Positions 56,039 to 64,000 of a stretch of DNA of 64,000 bases are shown one piece after another. The notes below the pieces were generated by a model. That model was not told the DNA's origin and did not search any database. It saw only the letters and a program-made list of their open reading frames with translations. Positions within the stretch are counted from its first letter, which is position 1, and each line of letters begins with the position of its first letter. The DNA comes from Muscardinus avellanarius (Eukaryota; Chordata; Mammalia; Rodentia; Gliridae). The stretch is from NCBI GenBank assembly GCA_963383645.1, contig OY726559.1, positions 107,872,235-107,936,234 of the forward strand. Direction: 5' to 3'. The position numbers and the translations under genes were made by a program.

Positions 56039-57054
56039 CTAAATATTTTTAATCTCCCCATAAATGTAAAATTTGTGAGACCAATTTTTAATTTAGAATA
56101 ATTCATGATTAATGTAAAGATGACCCATAAACAGAATAATCAAAAATTGGCCACAAACCATATGGCAATATCCAGACCATATTAGCTCTTGCACAAGAGG
56201 TCTCCTGAAGTGGATTCTGATCCACTGGGTGGTCTTCAAAATTCACCAGTCAGTGTAGGCCAGCATCTGTCAACACAGTCCCCTTTTTGAGGCTCTTGGC
56301 ATTCTTCCTGGGTGAAGTGACACACAAGGCTCAGCCCCAAGCTAGTGCTTATTTGCTCTTTGCAACCAAGATCCCCAGCCTCTCACCACCACCACCTAAG
56401 ATGAACCATTACTGCAGCACCTCTTTATATTTTCCATCCTGTTCTTTTGTACTGGGGTTATACCCCGCTCAATGTTCTCATTATGTCCCAATAAATAAAT
56501 TCTTGCTGATGCGATAGAGAGAAGAACTAAGCAGCCAACTTCTAAGCAACAACTGTGATTTCACTATGACATCTTAAGGCAGTGTCCTTGGAGGTGGCAA
56601 TTTCAAACACGTGAGTGGGACAGACATTTGAGCACAGCCAGGAATACGCAATGCCCTTCGCATGATACTCAGGAGACCTCCAGCTACACCGAGTTGAAAG
56701 TCCACCCGCCCCACCATATGGACATGGAAACATCCTGTTTGATAACTATGAGCAGTATATGGCTAACAACTCCACAGGACCCTCTTCAGCAATATGCTGA
56801 ATTCATTCATTCAATCAATCATTTATTTGTTCCACAAGTAACTATGGACTCCGTAGCCTGGGCTTGGAATGTGCAGCTACTACGAGGGGACCAAATTGAA
56901 TAAGATATGATTTATGCCCCAGGTGTGTATGAAATCTTTTATGAAGACAAAATGATCCCACAACAAGTCCAAGTAAAATAGTCAAAACCAAGCATGGCAC
57001 CTACCTTGCACACAAGGGCTGGCTTGGGATCCAAAATGCAATGTTCCTGGAGCT
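56039..57054. other. Intron, no recognisable feature
   Basis: Unique sequence. Overlapping short frames on both strands near 56540-56900 are not recognisable proteins. Confidence 0.4.
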
Positions 57055-57218
57055 CTTCTCTTTCCAACTATATAATCTGGAGCAAGTCATCTAATCTCCT
57101 TAAGCTTTAGTATTATCATTTGCAACATAAATATATCATTAGTGCCTACTTTGTGAAACTTCTAAGGATTCCTCAAAAGATATATGTATGCATGTATTAT
57201 GTAAGTACTTTATTAATA
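57055..57218 (+). repeat. MIR SINE relic
   Basis: ATATAATCTGGAGCAAGTCA, TCTAATCTCCTTAAGC, AACATAAATATATCATTAGT, AAGGATTCCTCAAAAGATA. Confidence 0.6.
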
Positions 57219-58149
57219 GGAAAAGATTTGGATACGCGAGTATGACTTTTTCATGTACTGCACCAAGTGAAATAACAATAAAATGCCATAGGAGTCTATA
57301 GATGAGAGAAACCTTTTCCATCCCATATCTGTGAGATGCAAAAGCAGAAGTAGGAAAGGAGAAGGGTCTTCCAGAAAAAGGGAAGGTTGTGGAGTGTCGT
57401 GGTGGCGAAACCCAGCAGACAGGCTTAGAGAGCAGCAGATCACCTGTGGGTTATTCCTCTTGTGTCTTTGATACCTGGAACAGTGTCTGGCACCTATTAC
57501 ACACCCAATAAGATGTTATTTTTGTTGAATGAACAAAATGCTGCATGTTTGGCAAAGCAAGAAAAGGCATATAAGTGACGAGGAGCTGGGATGGTAGTCT
57601 GGTGCCAGGTGAAGAACCTTTCATTCTAGTCTTCTGATCTTCCTCCAGAAGACAAACAAAACCCCAGTAATGAGCAGTCTTCACTGCATACCACTTTCCC
57701 AGTGAAATCTCTATTAAAATCCCAGGGCTCCTCCTGACATCAGAATCTGAACTGTCAGAATCCTACTGAGTTGGGTTACAGTGACTGGCAAGGTCATTCT
57801 GGGATTTCAAGTGAGTCTAGTGAGTTCTGTCACTTTTGTGAGCTGCAGTTATGGTGGAGCACCTAGAAAATATGCAGATACTAACTGTCCTCCACAGGAT
57901 CATGAGAACAATCACCAGGATAAAACAGACTGAGGTTCAAGCCCTTTTATGCATGTTAGAGCTAGCGATGCTGGAGAAGAGATGGAAAGGCAAAATTACC
58001 CTCCTCTGAAATGCAATGACTCTTGTGAGACAGCTGCTACATCCTCCAAGACCCCCATACATCTGTGTCCCTGCAATCTGCAGTGAATTGGGTTTTCAAG
58101 ATGCTGTGAGGTAAGTGAGAATGTTCAGGCCACCACTGGAATCACCCAG
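57219..58149. other. Intron with an L2-like end
   Basis: 57468-57545 has CTGGAACAGTGTCTGGCACC and GTTGAATGAACAAAATG as in L2 3' ends. The rest is unique with no exon. Confidence 0.45.
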
Positions 58150-58320
58150 ACTCACCGGGTATAATGATGCACACCTATTCCCAGTACTTGGGAATCTGAG
58201 ACAGGAGGATCACAGGTTCAAGACCAGCCTCAGCAACCCAGTGAAACCCTGTTTCAAAACAAAAAATAAAAAAGCCTGGGGTGTAGCTCAGAGGTAAAAT
58301 GCTCCTAGGTTCAATCCAAA
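58150..58320 (+). repeat. B1-dID-type SINE
   Basis: CTCACCGGGTATAATGATGC, ACAGGTTCAAGACCAGCCTC, AGCCTGGGGTGTAGCTCAGA, GGTTCAATCC, then its tail became the microsatellite that follows. Confidence 0.9.
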
Positions 58321-58530
58321 GGATGGATGGATGGATGGACGGATGGAAGGAAGGAAGGAAGGAAGGGAGGAGAGAAAAAGAAGGGAAGAGAAAGGAAGGG
58401 GAGAGGAGAATGGAGGAGGAGAGGAGAGGAGAGGAGAGGAGAGGAGAGGAGAGGAGAGGAGAGGAGAGGAGAGGAGAGGAGAAGGGAGGAGAGGGGAGGA
58501 GAAGAGAGAGGAGGGAAGAGGAGAGATTTC
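58321..58530. repeat. (GGAT)n, (GGAA)n and (GAGAG)n purine repeat
   Basis: ~210 bases of almost uninterrupted purines on the plus strand: GGAT units, then GGAA, then a run of GAGGA/GGAGA pentamers (about 58418-58485). It makes long overlapping charged frames on both strands that are artefacts. Confidence 0.95.
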
Positions 58531-61514
58531 CGGACCTGGAGCAAAAACTATTTAAAATTGGATGGTATTAGCGAAAAGGTAAAAAGGCAGAAGGAGGAAA
58601 ATCAAATAATAATAATAACACCCACATAAAAGAGCCTACTTTTGTGTGGGTCTTCTTCAGTGACAAGCTTCTGGTTGCTCCATGATGGCTGCCACACTGA
58701 GAAGGAAAACTAGGTCTCAAAGAAGAGAGAAGGCAGACTGCCAAGACAAGACTTGTGTTCGCCCATCAGTAAAGAAAGGCGCTGGAGAAGCCAACTCCAA
58801 CCTTGTTGAATAGAGAAAGAGAGAAGGACAAAGGCTGAGAAAGTAACCCCAGGAGAGATGGAGAGACAGCAAAGAGCAGGGTGGCTGCAGGGAGCCAGCC
58901 TTGCGGAGACCACCCTTCTGCCTCAAGACTACATCATGAAGGCAGCAAAGATCTAGAGCCTCGGAGAGGCCCCTGGGGGCTAGGAGAAGAAGCCCAAGAG
59001 TTGGGTGTATAACCCATCTTACAATTGAGATCTCTGAGACTTACACAACGTAGCGTGTCCAGTGCCACCCACGCAGAAGTATTAGAAGAAAACAACCTGG
59101 GTCCTTCTGACCCTAAAACTCACCCCCACCTTCAGAAATCCTAAAAACAAATACACTGACAGCATAAAGGAGCCCACATTGAGGGCACAAGGCAAGCACT
59201 GACAAAGAAAGAAACTCCTTACACTAATGGCATTAATAGTGTTGCCTTTATATTCACAAGTCACCAACACCTGTAAAAGTAAATTCCACCCTGATATCCT
59301 AGGCCCCCAACTCCCCAGGAAAAGCCACCTCTGGGTCTCTCCTATCTCCTTTGTTGTTATTGTTTATTTTGATTTCTTTTAAGACCTTTCCCAAAAGTGA
59401 ATGAGTCATCCACCCCAGAGTGGATTTTTGACCAAGAAAAAGAGGATAGGGTGAGGTAGGGCAGGCTAGTTTGGGAATCTCAGAATCAACATGTGGTTCT
59501 AACTCCATCCCTGGCCCCTTGAGTATCTTCACCAGGCCACGCGATTCCACCTGTTCCCCACCGACATCTCGGCTACAGCACACCTCTGCTTGTCCCCAGG
59601 CTTACGTACCTTGAAGGGTCAGAATGACCCTGAAGAGACCGTGTCCTCCAAGTGTGTCAGCAATTCAGAAGCTGACAGCTTCTAAAATTGCTGTGTGCTC
59701 TTGGGTGTCTGTTGTCCTCCGAAGGAGGGCAGTGTCTCCGAGACAGTGGGATTTCCCTGCCAAAGCCGCTTCTGCCCTGCTCCCCCCTGCTCTGTACTGC
59801 CTCTCCCTGTCCCAGCCTCCGAGACTTTGAGACAGGGGCCATGCCATTTAAGCTCTGTCCTAGTCTCCACTTCAATTCCCGTCTCGGTGCCAGTTCAGTA
59901 TCTGGCAGGATGAGCCAGCCTGAACTGTATTTAGAAGCTTCGGACATGGCACCGTGTTCCACTCCATCTCAGAATGACAGGAGATTTCCTGAGCACCTGG
60001 GCCTGTGCTTCAAGCCCTCCTCCCAGGGAACAGGCGTCAACACAACTTTCCTCTGACGAGCTGTTGTCTTCTCGAGAGGGTAACCTCTTGGCAGCCTCTT
60101 CCCAAGGAGTCAGTCTCCATCAATACTATTATATGTAATACTATTTTTTTAAGTCTACGGTTTTTATAAGTCTTGCAATGCATGGCAGGGGAAAGAAGAA
60201 ACTGGTTCAGAAAATTTACTTTATGCTCTTTTGTGAAATATTCTTATGAAGATAAATTTCCCTGGAAACAGCCTAGCTCAGAATCTACTGTATCAGTGAA
60301 TAAAGAGACCCTGCCCAGGACTTGAATTTGTGGGACAGTGATAATAATTCACTTTGTCTTCTTGGCAGCCTCCAAACCAGCCTTAAAAGTAGCCAAGTAG
60401 AGTCTCAAATATGTAGATATGTTAATTCTATTTAGTAGAGAAAAAAGTCCTACCGACTCACACTTTAACATAATCTTCAGACAGATAAACAGACTAATAA
60501 TTGTATGACAGGTGGACTCTCCGTTTTGAGGATCACTGCACATGGGTTTCAACTTTGATAGCTCACAGGATAAAGAAAGACGGACTTCCAGCTCTCTGCC
60601 CCAGTGTCCCTGACCAGAGTCCCATAGAGACACCCTGTCATTTAAAAGGTATCAGTGTTTGGCCTCTCCCGTTTTCTGGGCAAGGACCCAACACTCAGAG
60701 AATGTGGTTTTAGGATCATGGCATCTAATCCATCCAAGGATTATTCTCCCCCCTACCGCTCGGATGGGTGTGTTAATCACTGCCTCCCTTTGTTCTGTAA
60801 TAAATTCAGCCCTGGCTAATTCCAAGCCTCTACGCATCACTGAAGTTTAAAGATGGCGTTTTGACAGGTCAGATATTTAGAATCAATGGACCACCAACTA
60901 GTGAAAAATTTTAAGTAGTTTTAGAAACATGTGGAAGTAATTTTTTCCAAGAATTCACAAGTCTGAAGGATGAGATCTTATTGATGGCATATGAGCTCTT
61001 GTATATATTAAAGTATTAGTTTATATACTATATTCTCCATATAATCAAAATCGATTTATAGTAAAGGCAGATTTTCTTTATTGCACCAATTATTACACAA
61101 GCACTATCAGAGGCAAATTACAGTGAAGTACACACTAAACAGCAGCTTCTTTTTTTTTTAAAAAAAAAAAAAAGCAATTAGAGACTAAGGTAAAATTATT
61201 ATAAGTGAATTTGCAATGAGTACATTTTTAAAACACAAATGTTATAGGCAAGGTTATTTCATAGAAACCAGAATAATTTTGTGACACTGGCTACCTCCCT
61301 ACATTTTGATGACACTGGCTACTTGCCTATGTTTTGATGACTATCATCTCAAATGGATGCAGTGAGCTTTTAATAAAGGAAAATTATTTCACAAAATATT
61401 CATTTTTAATTACTTAAATAAAGAAGTTGTTATCCTGAAGTCAATGGATAACTTTGGGGAATGTAAGTTGCCTAAACTTATAAAGAGTTGTAAGCTTTTA
61501 TTTATTTGCTTGTT
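58531..61514. other. Intron, 3 kb SINE-free block
   Basis: No SINE. 59590-60060 is GC-richer and open in several frames (up to 122 codons plus, 101 minus), but no frame matches TBX15 exon 1 or another known protein. It contains T10/A13 at 61148-61171 and a 28-bp tandem duplication at 61282-61337. Confidence 0.45.
61282..61337 (+). repeat. 28-bp tandem duplication
   Basis: TGACACTGGCTAC and ATTTTGA/GTTTTGA recur at an exact 28-base offset with four differences. Confidence 0.9.
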
Positions 61515-61600
61515 TATTTATTGCAGTGCTGGGGATTAAACCCAAAGCCTCAAACATGCTACGAAAACACTCAATCACTGATCCACACCCCCAGTTTGAT
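61515..61600 (-). repeat. ID-type SINE
   Basis: TTATTGCAGTGCTGGGGATT, AAACCCAAAGCCTCAAACAT, CACTGATCCACACCCCCAG. Confidence 0.85.
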
Positions 61601-62519
61601 CCTCTGTCTTCAATGAAGACAAAGGTCCATTTTTCTAACCCCTCTTCTGCTGGAATATAGTGTTTTTCCATAGCCAAACATTCACAATATAAGAAATATT
61701 CCAAAGAAAACAAAGGATACTATGGTCTATTTTAAAGAAAATATTTTTACTGTCTATCTGATGAAGATGAAGTGGTTGTTTCTCTGTGTAATGGTAAGAG
61801 TTAAATGGTTGCATGAGACCACCTCCTTTTCTCTGCTTCCTTATTTCCAATTTATCTTTATGGTAACTGCACATACATGTGTATATGGCTTGTACATATA
61901 TATATGACTTTAATACAATCCACATCAGATCTTTGGGGGCAAATCAGTAGACTATAAATTTTATATAAGGAATGACAATGGGGCTTCTCCTTCAGCCTTG
62001 CTGTGTTTATTTACTCTCTACCATACTTTCACTCTCTTCCCTCTCCCCATCCTTGTGTCTCAGAGAAATACCAGTGTCACAGAAACCCTAGGCTTACCAG
62101 GCTGTCTCCCCTTAAATATGTGTGTCAAAACCACAGCAAGTTTGCTGCTGTGGGACACACAATACAGTCCCCTTCCCAGGATGTGCACTCTGTCAATGGT
62201 CCTCATAACCTGAGAAGACACCCCCACCCCATGTCCTCTACTGCAGAGCCCACAGCTGGCGCGGGGTCCAAGAGGCATTTCCCCAGCAAAGCCCAGCACA
62301 GTGAACCAGTGAGGCTGCCCACTCCAGGGCTTCTCTAAAGGCCACCACAACCCAGCCTGCCAGAGAAAAGAACACTCTGGTGAGCTCAGTTTGTTTGCTG
62401 CCGAGAACCGCCTTGCCCACACAGCGAAACATCTATTTTTACTACTCTATGACACTGAAGACGCTCTGCTGTCATGAATGCGAGTGATAAATGGAGTCGG
62501 CCCTGCTTACTTGTCATTC
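61601..62519. other. Intron, no recognisable feature
   Basis: 62060-62420 is GC-richer and open (120 codons minus, 111 plus), but no family was recognised and it does not match TBX15 exon 1. Confidence 0.4.
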
Positions 62520-62762
62520 TATGGTGAAAAAGACCCTGGCTTCGGGATCTGAGGTCAGGAGCAAGAACCCTGGTTCTAACTCTTCTTTGTAGAAATGGAA
62601 CCTTGAAGAAGCCATGGAACCCCGCAGAGTCTCTGTTGAAACCCTCTGTGGAAAGTGGATGGGGAATCCCTACTGCTTACCCAACTCGATGAGTCACCCA
62701 TACAGGAAAGTAATGCAGATGAAAGAATTTGGTAAACATAAAGTGCCTTAGAAATGTTAATT
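62520..62762 (+). repeat. MIR SINE relic
   Basis: CCCTGGCTTCGGGATCTGAG, AACCCTGGTTCTAACTCTTC, GGTAAACATAAAGTGCCTTA, GAAATGTTAATTA: MIR start and end, decayed centre. Confidence 0.6.
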
Positions 62763-62939
62763 AACTTAAGGACAGTGATTTCTACCTGCCCATTAGAGAT
62801 GAGGAAACAGACATGAGAGAAGCAAAGCTGTGAAGGGAGAAGCCCTGTTCAGTGAACCCGGATCCTCTCCTCTTAGGAATCCACACCTCCCAGGCTGGGT
62901 ACTACCTTGCCTTTTGCTGAGTAACTTTTACCTGGTCCT

Positions 62940-63125
62940 TTTTGGTTGTTTGAGAACTGGTGATTCAGCCCAAGGGCATTCTACCTCTGAGCAATGATCA
63001 CAGCCCTATTTTATTTTTTATTTTGAAACAGGGTCTTTGCTAAGTCGCTGAGGCTGATCTCAAACATGTAATCCTCCTGTCTCAGCCTTCCAAGTATGGG
63101 GATTACATGCATGCACCAACATGAT
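62940..63125 (-). repeat. B1-dID-type SINE
   Basis: TTTGGTTGTTTGAGAACTGG, GGGCATTCTACCTCTGAGCA, ACAGGGTCTTTGCTAAGTCG, GATTACATGCATGCACC. Confidence 0.9.
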
Positions 63126-63220
63126 TATGACTTGCTCCTGTGAGATAATGATATAGATACACTGACATCCTCGGTATCTTGTTCCAAGACTATTATTCTG
63201 CAAGATGTGATGAAGCCAGG

Positions 63221-63256
63221 TCTTGGGTTATCTTGTGGTTATCTTGGGTTATCTTG
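63221..63256 (+). repeat. 21-bp-period short tandem repeat
   Basis: TCTTGGGTTATCTTG occurs twice, 21 bases apart. Confidence 0.85.
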
Positions 63257-63856
63257 AATAAGGACCAGTGGCCATGTCTGCTGGTCAACAGACCTCATCA
63301 TATCATCATTCTTTTGATCTCTGAGCTGCAGTGGCCTCCTGAGAAATCACAGCTAAGCACATTTTACTATCTTCTGATTCTCTGTTAATCAGAAAGTATA
63401 GCAACTATTCACTGCTTAAGCAAAATAGCCCACAACCCAATGTGGGCAGGCAGATGTCTTTTTTAAATGGTCAGATTCCAGTCTATTAATTCTATGACAT
63501 GCCCACTTATACAGAGGTCACTATGCTGCAGGATAATTATGATAGCCAAATTGCCCTACTTGCTATGACTGACAGGAGGCTGTGCTCAAAGCAGTGGCAA
63601 AACGCTCCATGGACAGGTCCCATGGGATTCCCAATCTTAACAGAGATGGCCTTCTCCTCCCTAGTGTCAAACAAAAGCCAGGCCCATTGAACCTTGGTTT
63701 ACTTAGTTTCACCCAGAGCCAACAGTCCTCTATCTCTTCTCCTCCGAGTCTCAGAGTTATTTTCTTCTCCTAAGCTCTGCAGAGCCACTGTCAAGGCAGA
63801 ACCCTGTTTCCACAGTTTACTTTCAACTACACAAGAAATGGTATTACTATTGATTT

Positions 63857-63930
63857 GGGGGGGGGGGGGCTGGGAATTGAACTCAGGGGCATTCTATTTC
63901 CAAGCTATATCCCCAAACCTTTTATTTTTT
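63857..63930 (-). repeat. ID half of SINE with G-run
   Basis: G13 then GGGAATTGAACTCAGGGGCA, TTCTATTTCCAAGCTATATC. Confidence 0.85.
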
Positions 63931-64000
63931 TTTTTGGGGGGGGTGGAACCCAGAGGCTTGGCTTTCTACCTTCAGGCTATACTACCAGACCTATTTTATA
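63931..64000 (-). repeat. B1-dID-type SINE, cut by window end
   Basis: T-run, GGGTGGAACCCAGAGGCTTG, TCAGGCTATACTACCAGACC: a second SINE inserted into the tail of the previous one. Confidence 0.88.

Larger units (their letters stand above)
1..64000 (-). other. TBX15: TBX15 gene body (partial: exons 2-7 of a presumed 8)
   Basis: Six minus-strand exons splice into one continuous frame whose translation I recognise as TBX15, a T-box repressor/activator of mesenchymal, craniofacial, limb-skeletal, muscle-fibre and adipose development acting in the nucleus. All six have GT-AG borders and split codons that rejoin correctly. Intron sizes are >18.3 kb, 4.85 kb, 1.57 kb, 1.44 kb, 12.5 kb, 15.4 kb and >9.1 kb. 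The first coding exon (protein start, nuclear-localisation region) and the last exon (C-terminal half) are not in the window; I looked on the minus strand and found neither. The close paralogue TBX18 is excluded because exon 5 reads [20 protein letters not shown], whereas TBX18 is recalled as having CGDD...PSGEGVKA there. Exon numbers assume the human structure. Confidence 0.93.

Noticed and set aside
58299..58629. Overlapping charged 74-100 codon frames
   Set aside because: Produced by the GGAT/GGAA/GGAGA purine repeat and its complement.
59657..60056. Candidate for TBX15 exon 1 or a separate gene (open on both strands, GC-richer)
   Set aside because: No frame resembles the TBX15 N-terminus, there is no matching splice donor in frame, and no other protein was recognised.
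62060..62422. 120-codon minus frame as a possible first exon
   Set aside because: No similarity to the expected N-terminal sequence and no CpG-island promoter. It is open only because of GC content.

Overview
This is a vertebrate nuclear window, almost certainly from a rodent and most likely a squirrel-family (Sciuridae) genome. It contains no bacterial-type gene. It is peppered with about 45 copies of a SINE whose left half resembles a 7SL-derived B1 monomer (GGCGTGGTGGCGCACGC...GGAGGCTGAGACAGGAGGATC) and whose right half is an ID-like tRNA-derived module (GGGCTGGGG.TGTAGCTCAGAGGTAGA...GGTTC.ATCCCCAGTACC). That architecture (B1-dID / MEN type) is typical of squirrels and relatives. The species cannot be fixed from the sequence alone.

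The window lies inside one protein-coding gene on the minus strand, TBX15 (T-box transcription factor 15). Six consecutive coding exons were found by splice-site-anchored reading: 45484-45697, 40535-40636, 38791-38962, 37179-37346, 24606-24670 and 9148-9245. They join in frame with correct GT-AG sites and split codons, and encode 273 codons: the end of the acidic/serine-rich N-terminal region plus the complete T-box DNA-binding domain. The first coding exon (above 64000) and the last one (C-terminal transactivation region, below 1) lie outside, so everything else is intron or intron-resident repeat.

Layout in gene order (high to low coordinate). 64000-45698 is intron 1 (partial), with SINEs, a full-length 7SK RNA retrocopy with target-site duplications, an old minus-strand L1 fragment, MIR and L2 relics and simple repeats. 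45483-40637 is intron 2, with an L1 insertion that carries a 5' inversion (twin priming) and a SINE cluster. 40534-38963 and 38790-37347 are short introns, the first with a very long polypyrimidine tract before its acceptor. 37178-24671 and 24605-9246 are long SINE-rich introns; the latter holds an IAP-like LTR with a tRNA-Phe primer-binding site. 9147-1 is the last intron (partial). It holds the most unusual object: a 1.63 kb retro-inserted element (7295-8926) built of about 24 GC-rich 50-bp tandem monomers fused to an L1-like 3' end with poly(A). It is flanked by a perfect 16-bp target-site duplication at an L1-endonuclease-type site, making it an SVA-like composite or a spliced/internally deleted L1. 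An EEF1A1 3'-end retrocopy and a MER2 DNA-transposon relic lie further down the same intron.

How the parts relate: TBX15 is the only host gene. The rest is mobile DNA mobilised mostly by L1 (SINEs, 7SK and EEF1A copies, the composite element), plus SINE-poor blocks around exons that are the best places to look for TBX15 regulatory DNA. Repeat boundaries are by eye and usually good to 5-20 bases; family names rest on recalled consensus sequences, not a database search.
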